From the NCBI RefSeq assembly GCF_000718005.1, contig NZ_JODV01000009.1: a stretch of 64,000 nt of DNA; one strand, 5' to 3'. Both the position numbers and the translations under genes were made by a program. Source of the stretch: Actinoalloteichus_B caeruleus (GTDB lineage: Bacteria > Actinomycetota > Actinomycetes > Mycobacteriales > Pseudonocardiaceae). The notes under the pieces are model-generated. The model did not search any database. It was not told where the DNA came from and saw nothing but the letters and a program-made list of their open reading frames with translations. Positions 34,900-43,331 of this stretch are shown one piece after another; position 1 is the first letter of the stretch; each line of letters opens with the position of its first letter.

Positions 34900-36090
34900 A
34901 TGAGTCGATTCCTCATGTCACGTCGCCGTGCCCACATCGCGATGGTCAGCGTTCCCGCTGTCAGCCACGTCCTGCCGAGCCTGGAGATCATCCGGGAGCT
35001 CGTCGCGCGGGGCCACCGGGTCACCTACGCCAACGACCCGGCGGTCTCCCACCTCATCACCCCGACCGGTGCGGAACTCGTTCCCTACCGTTCGGTGCTG
35101 CCCGTGGCCGACAACGACTGGCCGGAGGACCCCATCGCCGCGATGGGGCTGTTCCTCGACGAGGGCATCCAGGCCCTGCCGGCGTTGCGCGCCTTCTACG
35201 ACGCCGACCCGGCGGACGTCTACCTGTACGACATCGGCGCCTACGCGGCGCGGGTCATCGCCGAGACGCAGGGGCGTCCGCTGGTGCAGCTGTCCCCGGC
35301 GTTCGTGTCCTGGGACGGTTACGACGAGGAGGTCGCCGCTCCGCTGTGGGGGTTGCCCGGTGCCGACGCCTACCGGGAGCGGTTCGGTCGGTGGCTCGCC
35401 GACACCGGGGCCACCACGACCGACATGGACGCCTTCGCGGGGCGGCCGTCGACGTCGCTGGCCCTGATCCCGCGTGCGATGCAACCCAACGCGGACCGGG
35501 TCGACACCACGACGGTGACCTTCGTCGGTTCGTGTGCCGGCCCTCGGGCGGATCGGGACACCTGGGTCCGCCCGGAGGGGGCGGAGAAGGTCCTGCTGGT
35601 CTCGCTGGGTTCGGCCTACACGCGCCAGCCGGAGTTCTACCGGCAGTGCCTGGCCGCCTACGGGAACCTGCCCGGGTGGCATGTCGTGCTCCAGATCGGG
35701 AAGTACGTGGACCCGGCCGAGCTCGGTGCGATCCCGGGGAACGTCGAGGTGCGTTCCTGGGTGCCGCAGTTGTCGATCCTCGAACAGGCTGACGCCTTCG
35801 TCACGCACGCCGGGATGGGCAGCAGCGCCGAGGGCCTGTCGGCGGGGGTTCCGATGATCGCTGTCCCGCAGGCCGTGGACCAGTTCATGAACGCGGACCG
35901 GCTGGTGGAGTTGGGGGTGGCGCGTCGCGTCGACACCGCCGACGCCACCGCGGAGGTCCTGCGGGACACGCTGTCGGAACTCGTCGCTGATCCGGAGGTG
36001 GCGCGTCGTTCGGCGCGGTTGCGGGAGGACGCGCTCCTGGAGGGTGGCACCAGCCGGGCCGCCGATCTGATCGAGGCCGCCCTCGGCTGA
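34900..36090 (+). CDS. macrolide glycosyltransferase (OleD/Mgt-like)
   Basis: A 396-residue GT-B enzyme of family 1. The N-terminal segment HIAMVSVPAVSHVLPS aligns with the OleD motif ending GHVNPS, and the second His, thought to be the catalytic base, is kept. VYLYDIGAYAARV holds the partner Asp. The sugar-nucleotide region is HAGMGSSAEGLSAGVPMIAV then PQAVDQFMNADRL. OleD-type enzymes inactivate macrolides by glucosylation from UDP-glucose, giving self-resistance or defence. ATG 34900 was chosen; ATG 34915 is an alternative. A strong hairpin ends the gene. No macrolide cluster is visible nearby. Confidence 0.93.
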   Translation: MSRFLMSRRRAHIAMVSVPAVSHVLPSLEIIRELVARGHRVTYANDPAVSHLITPTGAELVPYRSVLPVADNDWPEDPIAAMGLFLDEGIQALPALRAFYDADPADVYLYDIGAYAARVIAETQGRPLVQLSPAFVSWDGYDEEVAAPLWGLPGADAYRERFGRWLADTGATTTDMDAFAGRPSTSLALIPRAMQPNADRVDTTTVTFVGSCAGPRADRDTWVRPEGAEKVLLVSLGSAYTRQPEFYRQCLAAYGNLPGWHVVLQIGKYVDPAELGAIPGNVEVRSWVPQLSILEQADAFVTHAGMGSSAEGLSAGVPMIAVPQAVDQFMNADRLVELGVARRVDTADATAEVLRDTLSELVADPEVARRSARLREDALLEGGTSRAADLIEAALG

Positions 36091-36157
36091 TCCCGGGTGA
36101 GTTCCCGGCCGGCGGAGTGCCCGGGGTCGCCTCGGGTGCTCCGCCGGTGCCTCTGGT

Positions 36158-36190
36158 GCCGTCCCCTCCGCGCCGTGTGGAGGGGACGGC
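36158..36190 (+). terminator. hairpin after the glycosyltransferase
   Basis: GCCGTCCCCTCC (36158-36169) and GGAGGGGACGGC (36179-36190) form a perfect 12-bp stem with a 9-base loop. Confidence 0.8.
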
Positions 36191-36259
36191 GTCGCGTCGC
36201 GGTCCCTCGTTCCTGCCCGGTCCGGTTCCTGCCCGGTTGAAGCCGGGGCGCATCCATGT

Positions 36260-36304
36260 GTCAATCTCGGTTGACATCGCCCGTGGAAGTCAACTATGGT
36301 TGAC
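36260..36304 (+). promoter_or_regulatory. promoter with two palindromic operators
   Basis: TTGACA (36271-36276) and TATGGT (36295-36300) are spaced by 18 bases, a good sigma-70-type promoter. GTCAA-N6-TTGAC (36260-36275) overlaps the -35 box, and GTCAAC-TATG-GTTGAC (36289-36304) covers the -10 box. A dimeric repressor bound at both would block transcription of the MoxR operon. No regulator gene is adjacent. Confidence 0.7.
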
Positions 36305-36350
36305 GGCAGGGGAGGGATGCCGCTCCGGACGCGAGGAGTTCGGAGATCCC

Positions 36351-36419
36351 GGCGCTGTGGGTCAGCGGCCTCGTGACAGCCCGCGCGGCGTGCCGAGGTC
36401 GCTGACCCACGGGAGCGCC
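36351..36419 (+). ncRNA. long hairpin in the 5' leader of the MoxR operon
   Basis: Bases 36357-36373 pair with 36394-36410 (16 of 17 positions) over a 20-base loop, and GGCGCT/AGCGCC extends the stem beyond a small bulge. It lies about 50 bases after the promoter and 140 bases before the first start codon. It may be an attenuator or a structured regulatory leader; no known riboswitch class is recognised. Confidence 0.5.
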
Positions 36420-36558
36420 GAACCAGGACAGGCGCCGGCCTGCTCCCGGCATGCCCGAGGACGACCGGGCGCCCGCGGGGACCAGGACCTCATCCCCAGC
36501 CCGTCGAGCGCGCGACCGCGCGGACTTCGCGCTGCCCGGAAACAGAGGAGAACCACCG

Positions 36559-37650
36559 ATGACCAGCAACCAGACCGTGCGGGAGGCGCTGGCGGTGGCC
36601 GTCGCCGCCAACCTGCCCGTGCTGTTGTGGGGTGACCCCGGCACCGGCAAGACCTCCACGGTCCTCGCCCTCGGCGAGCGGCTCGGCCTGCCCGTGGAGG
36701 CCGTCGTCGGTTCGATCCGCGAACCCAGCGACTTCGCCGGCCTGCCCGTGGTCCGCGCCGACGGCACCTGGTTCGCGCCGCCCCGGTGGGCCGAACGACT
36801 CGCCACCGCGGGGACCGGGCTGCTGTTCCTGGACGAACTCACCACCGCTCCGCCCGCCGTGCAGGCCGCCATGCTGCGCGTGGTCCTGGAACGCACAGTC
36901 GGGGACCTCACGCTCCCCACCACCGTCCGGATCGTCGCCGCCGCGAACCCGCCCGGCCTGGCCGCCGACGGCTGGGAGCTGACCGCTCCGCTCGCGAACC
37001 GCCTCGTGCACCTGACCTGGGAGGTCAGTGCGGCCGACATCGCCGAGGGCTTCACCCGGGGTTTCGCGGCGGACGACGGGTCCCCACCACCCACGGCCCC
37101 CACCCCCGCCCAGGTGGCCGCCGCGAAGGCCAGGATCGGGGAGTTCCTGCGGGTCCGGCCGGAACTGCTGCTCGACGTCCCGGACTCCCCGGAGCGGGCC
37201 GGGCGCGGCTGGCCCAGCCCCCGGAGCTGGGCGATGGCCGCCACCGCCCTGGCCGCCGGCGAGGCGAACGCCAGCGACGAGCCGGTGATCGCCGCGCTCC
37301 TCGTGGGGGCGGTCGGCGAGGGAGCCGGCTACGAGGCCCTGACCTGGCTGCGCACCCTCGACCTGCCCGCCCCCGAAACCCTGCTGGCCAACCCCGACGC
37401 GCCGCTGCCCGAGCGGGCCGACCGCCGGCACGCCCTGCTGTCCGCGCTCGTCGCCCACGTCCTCGCCGACGGGACGGTCGACTCGTGGGAACGGGCCTGG
37501 GCGGTCATCGGCCGGGTCGCCCGGTCCACCCCGGACGTCGCCGCCACCTCCGCCCGAACACTGGCCGCGCACCGCCCCACGGGCGCCACCCCACCGACCA
37601 CGGTGCTCGAACTCGCGCCGATCCTGCGGGCGGCGGGACTCCTCCCGTGA
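36559..37650 (+). CDS. MoxR-type AAA+ ATPase
   Basis: A 363-residue AAA+ ATPase. Walker A GDPGTGKTS is at residues 25-33, Walker B GLLFLDEL near 87-94, and the sensor region IVAAANPPG follows; APLANRLVHL holds the arginine-finger area. MoxR ATPases act as chaperones with vWA-domain partners, here encoded by the next gene. The ATG follows GAGGAG. The stop overlaps the GTG of the vWA gene (GTGA at 37647), so stoichiometric synthesis is likely. It is the first gene of a three-gene operon under the palindrome-flanked promoter. Confidence 0.9.
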   Translation: MTSNQTVREALAVAVAANLPVLLWGDPGTGKTSTVLALGERLGLPVEAVVGSIREPSDFAGLPVVRADGTWFAPPRWAERLATAGTGLLFLDELTTAPPAVQAAMLRVVLERTVGDLTLPTTVRIVAAANPPGLAADGWELTAPLANRLVHLTWEVSAADIAEGFTRGFAADDGSPPPTAPTPAQVAAAKARIGEFLRVRPELLLDVPDSPERAGRGWPSPRSWAMAATALAAGEANASDEPVIAALLVGAVGEGAGYEALTWLRTLDLPAPETLLANPDAPLPERADRRHALLSALVAHVLADGTVDSWERAWAVIGRVARSTPDVAATSARTLAAHRPTGATPPTTVLELAPILRAAGLLP

Positions 37651-38987
37651 CGACCGCGACCGAGCGGACCCCCCACCCCGACCGGGAGCCCGAGGTCCTG
37701 CGCCGCTTCGCCGAGGCGCGGCTGTGGGCAGCCGCCCAGGCCCCCTACCTGGCCAGCGCCGTGTTCGCCCTGCGGCCCGTGGTCCTCGAAGCCCGCTCGG
37801 ACGAGCACACCGGCGAGCCGGTGCCGGACCCGGAGTTCCGCGCATTGCCCACCGACACCCGGTGGCGGGTCCACCTCGATCCGGGAACCCTGCTGACCAC
37901 CCCCGTCGAGGAGACCGGGTGGTGGTTGCTCCACCACATCGGACACCTCGTCCGCCGCCACGCGGCGCGCGGCCCGAACCAGGGGGCGGGACGGCGGACC
38001 GGAGGAACCGGCGGGGCCGACGAGGAGGCCGCGCACCGGTGGAACCAGGCGGCGGACGCCGAGGTCAACGACGACCTGGAATCGGCCGGCCTCACCACCC
38101 CGGAGGGCGTGGTCTCGCCCCGGGCGCTCGGGCTGCCCGAGGGGCGGCTGGCCGAGGAGTACGTGTCCCTGATCGAGGTCCTCGACACCGCTCACCGCCG
38201 TGGCGGACGGCGTCTCGTGGACCTCGTCGACTGCGGACCCGCCGTGCGGGGCCTGGACGGCCGGTACGAGGAGACCGGCGCGGGGGAGGGGATCGACGAC
38301 ACCGAACGCCACGTCCTCGAACTCGCCCTCGCCCGCGACATCGAACGGCGGGCGGCGGCCCGGACCGCGGTGCCCGGCGGCTGGCGGCGGTGGGCCGAGG
38401 ACCGGCGACGTCCGGTCGTGGACTGGCGCACCCGACTCGGGGCCGTTCTCCGCCGGGGTGTCCGGCGGACCACCGGCCGCGTGGACTTCTCCTACCGCCG
38501 ACCGTCCCGCCGCCCCGGCCCCGGCGGGGTCCTCCTGCCGACGATGGTCGCCCCCACACCCGGGATCGCGTTGGTCATCGACACCTCGGGCAGCGTCGCC
38601 GCCCCGGTGCTCGCCGGGTTCCTCTCCGAGATCACGGGTGTCCTCGCCCGCGCGGCCGGACCCGAGAGGCGGCTGCGCGCGATCTGCTGCGACGACCGGG
38701 CCCACCCGGTCCAGGAAGTCCGCGAGGCGGCGGACATCGAGCTGACCGGCGGCGGGGGAACCGACCTGCGCGCCGGGATCGCCGCCGCGCTCGCCCTGCG
38801 ACCCCGCCCCGACCTGGTCCTCGTCCTCACCGACGGGCACACGCCATGGCCCGAGCGCCGGCCGCCGGTGCCGGTCGTCGTCGGTCTCGTGGCCGCCCAC
38901 CCGCCGCCCGCCGACGCCCCGACCCCGCCCGCCTGGGCGCACCCGATCCCCCTCCCCGCCACCGCACCCCGAGGAGCCGAGGCATGA
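37647..38987 (+). CDS. DUF2201-like vWA protein with altered zinc motif
   Basis: A 446-residue protein. The N-terminal half resembles the putative metallopeptidase domain that often precedes this type of vWA domain: an HHIGH sequence at residues 96-100 and ADAEVNDDL further on. In the usual HExxH the second residue is Glu; here it is His, so peptidase activity is doubtful. The C-terminal vWA-like domain has the MIDAS motif DTSGS near 312, then GGGGTDLRAG and LVLTDGH. It is the expected substrate-adaptor partner of the MoxR ATPase. It overlaps both neighbours by 4 bases. Confidence 0.85.
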   Translation: MTTATERTPHPDREPEVLRRFAEARLWAAAQAPYLASAVFALRPVVLEARSDEHTGEPVPDPEFRALPTDTRWRVHLDPGTLLTTPVEETGWWLLHHIGHLVRRHAARGPNQGAGRRTGGTGGADEEAAHRWNQAADAEVNDDLESAGLTTPEGVVSPRALGLPEGRLAEEYVSLIEVLDTAHRRGGRRLVDLVDCGPAVRGLDGRYEETGAGEGIDDTERHVLELALARDIERRAAARTAVPGGWRRWAEDRRRPVVDWRTRLGAVLRRGVRRTTGRVDFSYRRPSRRPGPGGVLLPTMVAPTPGIALVIDTSGSVAAPVLAGFLSEITGVLARAAGPERRLRAICCDDRAHPVQEVREAADIELTGGGGTDLRAGIAAALALRPRPDLVLVLTDGHTPWPERRPPVPVVVGLVAAHPPPADAPTPPAWAHPIPLPATAPRGAEA

Positions 38988-39850
38988 GCATCGCCGCCGC
39001 CGACGAACCCGACGACCACGGCGAACGCCGCGATGGAACCCGCGAGGGCGCGCACGAGCCCGCCCCCTCGAACGACGCGCGCCGCCAGGCCGCCCCCGGA
39101 CACGACGGCGACCCGGTCCCGGAGGACCTGCACGAGTGGACCGGGCGGGGCGTGACCGTCGCCGAGGCCCGGCAGTGGATCGACCACGGCTTCCTGCTGG
39201 ACTCGGCCGAGCGGTGGCGGACCAGCGGCGTCTACACCGCCGAGCAGGCCCTCGCCTGGCGCACGGCGGGGCTCACCCCCTACACGGTGCGCCCGCTGCT
39301 GCGCGCCGGCATGACACCCCGCGACGCCGTGCGCTGGCACGAACTCGGCTACGGCCACGCCGAGGCCGCCGAACGGCACCTGGCCGGGGAGAACCCGCGG
39401 CCCCGGCGGTGGTGGTGGCGGTTGATGGCCCCCGGGCCGGCGGGTTCGTCCGAACTCGACGACGGCCAGCACGCCACCCTGCGGATGCTGCTGGGCGCGG
39501 GAGTGCCCGCCTTCACCGCCCGCGCCTACCTGGACACCGGGTGGTCCGGTGAGGAGGCGGTGCCGTGGGCCGGCAGCGGAACCAGTCCGACCCACGCCGC
39601 CCTTTATCGGGTCATGGGGTTCACCCCCGCTGAGGCCGCCGACCTCGGCGAGCGGGGCGAGGACCCGGCCGCCCTCCTCGCCCGGTGGTGGGATGCCGGG
39701 GTGCCGCGCGCGGAGGTGCCCTCCTGGGTCGTCGCCGGGTTCACCGTCGAGGAGGCCCGGCGGGCGAGGGCGGCGGGCACCACCGCCGAGCAGGCCGCGG
39801 TGCTGCGCGCCCTCGGGGGCGGTCAGCCGCCGGACCAAGACGCGCCCTGA
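38984..39850 (+). CDS. protein of about fifteen 13-residue repeats
   Basis: A 288-residue protein with a polar, charged N-terminus (first about 45 residues), then tandem units of about 13 residues of the form W/L/Y-x-x-A/S-G-hydrophobic-T-x-x-x-A-x-x. Examples are WRTSGVYTAEQAL, WRTAGLTPYTVRP, LLRAGMTPRDAVR, YRVMGFTPAEAAD and WVVAGFTVEEARR. A basic, Trp-rich stretch (RRWWWRLMAPGP) divides two blocks. It is likely a helical solenoid for binding other proteins. The ATG overlaps the vWA stop, so it is a third component of the MoxR/vWA system. No family name is recognised. Confidence 0.8.
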   Translation: MSIAAADEPDDHGERRDGTREGAHEPAPSNDARRQAAPGHDGDPVPEDLHEWTGRGVTVAEARQWIDHGFLLDSAERWRTSGVYTAEQALAWRTAGLTPYTVRPLLRAGMTPRDAVRWHELGYGHAEAAERHLAGENPRPRRWWWRLMAPGPAGSSELDDGQHATLRMLLGAGVPAFTARAYLDTGWSGEEAVPWAGSGTSPTHAALYRVMGFTPAEAADLGERGEDPAALLARWWDAGVPRAEVPSWVVAGFTVEEARRARAAGTTAEQAAVLRALGGGQPPDQDAP

Positions 39851-40543
39851 CCCTGGAGGTCGGCGTGAGTTCCGCCGACCGCGCACCGGAGGGCGGCCGC
39901 GGCCAGGAGAGGGCACGAGCTTCCGGGCGGCCGCGCCGGGCGGGGCGGTCGACGGGTCAGGAACACCGGGTGCCGGCGTGGGGGAGCCGGACGCCGTGCG
40001 TCCGCACCCACTGGGCGGACGTCCGCCCGGCGAGGGCGGAGGCCCTCGACGGGACGAGTGCCGCGATCACGACCGAGGAGGAACCGGGTCCTCCACCCTG
40101 AGGCACACCCGGTCCGCCGCGGATCCGGACCGGGGCGGTCCGAGCTTCCCCCGCGCGCCCCCGTTCACGGGAAGCACGCGTCGCCGGCCGGCGCGGATCC
40201 CCGATCCACTTCGGATCCACCCCGTTCCTTCCGCCGGAGTTCGTCCGGACGCTGGCGAAGACGTCACCAGGAGGGGCCGCATGCCGCTGGACCGTCGGGG
40301 CGCCTCGTCCCCGTCACCGGGGCGAGCGCGGGCATCGGCGCCGGTCCGCCCGCCAGCTCACCCAGCGCGGCGCCGGGCACGGCCGCGTCCTGTCCGGACG
40401 GCGGGCGCCCCGGCGGGCCGGACGGCCCTCGGTCCTTCCGTGCGCGCCCCACGAGTTCGACGCCTCCGCCCCCGGCCCGGGGGAGCGGCGGGCCGGCCGC
40501 CGCCGAGGCCCCGTGCTGTGGGGTCCTCTGGCAGCATGCGGGA
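39851..40543 (+). pseudogene. gene-poor stretch with a short-chain dehydrogenase remnant
   Basis: Most of this interval shows no gene. At about 40310-40430 the plus strand reads LVPVTGASAGIGAG, the N-terminal nucleotide-binding motif of an SDR. After a one-base shift it reads ARQLTQRGAGHGRVLSGRRA, the following helix and strand. The rest of the SDR is gone, so this is a 5' fragment of a decayed gene. Confidence 0.5.
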
Positions 40544-40831
<288 letters not shown>

Positions 40832-40837
40832 CCACCA

Positions 40838-40871
40838 GGGCTTCCCGGGACGCCGGCGCCTCGGGAAGCCC
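40838..40871. terminator. bidirectional hairpin
   Basis: GGGCTTCCCG (40838-40847) and CGGGAAGCCC (40862-40871) form a perfect 10-bp stem between the convergent acidic-protein and synthetase genes. Confidence 0.75.
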
Positions 40872-40901
40872 CAGCCGCCCGGCCGTCCAGCCGGGGAGGG
40901 G

Positions 40902-42131
40902 TCACGCGGCGACCGGGTCCGGCCACAGCACCCCGGACCGCGCGTCGACCACGGCCGCGACGCGGTCCACCGCCTCATCCGAGGCGAGCGGGTCCAACCG
41001 ACGCCCGTCCCGCAGCCGCAGCGCCACCCGGTCCTCCGCCGCCTCCCGAGGACCGATCACCGCCTGGTAGGGCACCAGCCTGGACCGGCGGACCCGGGCA
41101 CCGAGGCTGCCCCGGTCCGGCCCCACCAGCTCGGCCCGCAGGCCCCGCCCCGCGCACCGCTCCACGAGACCCGCCGCCGCCCCGACCTCTCGGTCGGACA
41201 CCGGCAGCACCGCGACCTGCACCGGGGCCAGCCACGCCGGGAACGCCCCGCCGTGCTGCTCCACCAGGCACGCCACCGCCCGTTCCACGCTGCCGATGAT
41301 GCTGCGGTGCACCATGACCGGGCGGTGCCGGCGCCCGTCGGCGCCCACGTAGCGCAGGTCGAACCGGCTCGGCTGGTGGAAGTCGACCTGCACGGTGGAG
41401 AGGGTGGCCTCCCGCTCGGCCCCGTCGACGACCTGCACGTCGATCTTCGGACCGTAGAACGCGGCCTCACCCTCCTCCGCGTCGTGGGGGACACCCAACT
41501 CCTCCAACACCCCGGCAAGCAGGGTCGAGGCGCGCCGCCAGTCCTCGGGGTCGCCCACCACGGCCGCACCCTCCGGCGGCAGGGACAGCCGGTAGCGGGC
41601 CGCCCGCAACCCGAGGTCCCGGTAGGCGCGGCCGATCAGCTCCAACGCCCCGCGCACCTCGGCCGCCACCTGGTCCGGGGCGCAGAAGACGTGGGCATCG
41701 TTGAGCTGGATTCCGCGAACCCGGGTGAGGCCGCCCAACACCCCGGAGAGCTCCGACCGGAACATGCCGCCCACTTCGGCGATCCGCACCGGCAGCTCCC
41801 GGTGGCTGTGGGACCTCGACCGGTAGATGACGGCGTGGTGCGGGCACAGGCTGGGGCGCAGCACCACCTGCTCCCCGCCGAGGTCCATCGGCGGGAACAT
41901 GCTGTCGGCGTAGTGCGCCCAGTGCCCGGACATCTCGTAGAGCTCCCGCTTGCCCAGCACCGGCGAGTACACGTGCTGGTAGCCGGCCTCGCGTTCGACC
42001 GCGCGGACGTACTCCTCCAGGGTGTGGCGGATCGCCGCCCCGGCGGGACGCCAGTACGGCAGGCCGGCGCCGATGAGGGGGTCGGTGTCGAACAGCTCCA
42101 GCTCGCGGCCGAGCCGGCGGTGGTCGTGCAT
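40902..42131 (-). CDS. threonyl-tRNA synthetase, short form without editing domain
   Basis: A 409-residue class II synthetase, against about 640-680 for normal ThrRS. It starts directly at the catalytic core, so the TGS and editing domains are absent. Motif 1 region is GYQHVYSPVLGKRELYEMSG, motif 2 is FRSELSGVLGGLTRVRGIQ, and motif 3 is HRSIIGSVERAV. The C-terminal anticodon-binding domain (from about residue 305) is present. Such second copies can serve as resistant enzymes against ThrRS inhibitors such as borrelidin or obafluorin; here that is inference. It is preceded by a Thr-rich leader peptide and a hairpin, pointing to attenuation by threonyl-tRNA level. Confidence 0.9.
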   Translation of the reverse strand: MHDHRRLGRELELFDTDPLIGAGLPYWRPAGAAIRHTLEEYVRAVEREAGYQHVYSPVLGKRELYEMSGHWAHYADSMFPPMDLGGEQVVLRPSLCPHHAVIYRSRSHSHRELPVRIAEVGGMFRSELSGVLGGLTRVRGIQLNDAHVFCAPDQVAAEVRGALELIGRAYRDLGLRAARYRLSLPPEGAAVVGDPEDWRRASTLLAGVLEELGVPHDAEEGEAAFYGPKIDVQVVDGAEREATLSTVQVDFHQPSRFDLRYVGADGRRHRPVMVHRSIIGSVERAVACLVEQHGGAFPAWLAPVQVAVLPVSDREVGAAAGLVERCAGRGLRAELVGPDRGSLGARVRRSRLVPYQAVIGPREAAEDRVALRLRDGRRLDPLASDEAVDRVAAVVDARSGVLWPDPVAA

Positions 42132-42170
42132 CAGGTCTCCTCGCTTACGGGAGGCGAGTGACCGCAGCAC

Positions 42171-42200
42171 GAAGCCCCAGGGCACTCGCCCCGGGGCTTC
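42171..42200 (-). terminator. attenuator hairpin ahead of the short ThrRS
   Basis: GAAGCCCC-n-GGGC and GCCC-n-GGGGCTTC pair over 13 positions with one mismatch and a 4-base loop. It lies 16 bases beyond the leader-peptide stop and 40 bases before the synthetase start, as a transcription attenuator would. No T run follows. Confidence 0.6.
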
Positions 42201-42215
42201 GAACAAGGGATCAGC

Positions 42216-42251
42216 TCAGCACGCCGGGACGGTCTCCGGCGTCGTCGTCAT
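42216..42251 (-). CDS. Thr-rich leader peptide (MTTTPETVPAC)
   Basis: An 11-codon frame from ATG 42251 to TGA 42216 with four Thr codons, three of them consecutive. It lies upstream of a GC-rich hairpin and a threonyl-tRNA synthetase gene. Ribosome stalling at the Thr codons when charged tRNA is scarce would change folding downstream, as in classic amino-acid attenuators. The RBS is weak, which lowers confidence. Confidence 0.55.
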   Translation of the reverse strand: MTTTPETVPAC

Positions 42252-42310
42252 CACGGCGTGCTGCACGGCGACCACGGTAGCAGAACACCCGGCCCGGCTG
42301 GGCGCACCGA

Positions 42311-43231
42311 TCAGGGGAGCTCGGCCACCGACCGCGCCGCGTCCGCGCAGGCACCGCGTTCCAGGTGCCCGTCGAGCACCAGCACCCGGAACCGGCGGCG
42401 CAGGCTGTCGCCGGCGGGCAGGCGGAGCGGGTGCTCGGGGGCGAGGGAGGAACCGACGCCCGGGTAGTCGGCGACCCGCACGAACCACGGGTCCTCGGCC
42501 GTCCGCTCGTCGGCCGGGACGAACAGGAGGGTGTAGTCCCCGGTGGGGCCGTCCCCCCGGACCAGGTCCTCGGCGTTCGGGTGGTGCCCGAGGAACGCCA
42601 GCCACCCGGAGCGGGTGGTGTGCACGGCCTCCTCGCCCTCGGCGGTGGCGGTGAACACCCGGGGGGTGGCCGAGGACAGCGGGGCGCGCCAGAAGAACCC
42701 CCCGTAGCCGCCGCCGACCTTGCCGTTGGTGGCCGGGCTGCCCAGGTCGAGGTCCCGACCTGTCACGTTGCGCAGGGTGAACGCGTAGTCCAGCACCCAG
42801 CCGCCCGTCGTCGGCGGCCCCACCAGGGACCGGGTGGCGCGGGTCTCGCTGATCACCGTCTCCCCCGCCACCGAGATCCACGACTGCTCCGAGGCGAGCG
42901 CGTCCGCGTCGCGGTGGGTCCACCGCTCGTGCCGCACCGAGCCGTGGTCGGGGCGCCACGTCGGGCCCTGTCCCCGCACGAAGGTGCGGCCGCCCCAGAA
43001 GTTGCAGTCCTCGACGTCCTGGACGGCGACGAACACGCCCAGGTGCCAGGGGTGGTCCACCGGCCGCGCCTCGGTGACCTCGACGCCGGCGAGGGTGCGC
43101 ACCGGGTGCAGGTGTGGCCGGGGCGCCAGCGTCGGTTCCCACCAGCCCACGTCGGTCACGTGGTCGGCCACGGGTGTCCCCGCCACCCGGAGGGTGGCCT
43201 CGGGCGTGGGGTCCGGCTCGGCTGCGGTCAT
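42311..43231 (-). CDS. PmoA-like (DUF6807) protein
   Basis: A 306-residue protein of the family annotated as methane-oxygenase PmoA-like, which is a beta-rich fold found in carbohydrate operons and unrelated to methane oxidation. Hallmarks: HLHPVRTLAGVEVTEARP, HPWHLGVFVAVQDV, NFWGGRTFV and NGKVGGGYGGFFWR. Its activity is not established. It follows the sugar-binding lipoprotein by 100 bases in the same direction and was probably transcribed with it, under the LacI-type operator at 44635. Confidence 0.8.
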   Translation of the reverse strand: MTAAEPDPTPEATLRVAGTPVADHVTDVGWWEPTLAPRPHLHPVRTLAGVEVTEARPVDHPWHLGVFVAVQDVEDCNFWGGRTFVRGQGPTWRPDHGSVRHERWTHRDADALASEQSWISVAGETVISETRATRSLVGPPTTGGWVLDYAFTLRNVTGRDLDLGSPATNGKVGGGYGGFFWRAPLSSATPRVFTATAEGEEAVHTTRSGWLAFLGHHPNAEDLVRGDGPTGDYTLLFVPADERTAEDPWFVRVADYPGVGSSLAPEHPLRLPAGDSLRRRFRVLVLDGHLERGACADAARSVAELP

Positions 43232-43331
43232 CTCGGCACTCCAGGGTCAGGACGTGGATCCGGGTCGGTGACGCCGGTTCGGGGGCCGGCGCCACCGACC
43301 CGTGGTCTGTGGCGGTGTCGCGGTGGCAGGG

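Noticed and set aside
36351..36419. Known riboswitch class in the MoxR leader
   Set aside because: Only one long stem is visible; no conserved core of any known riboswitch could be matched by eye, so it is reported only as a hairpin.
42171..42310. T-box riboswitch upstream of the short ThrRS
   Set aside because: No T-box sequence or specifier-loop architecture is seen; the Thr-rich leader peptide with hairpin explains the region better.
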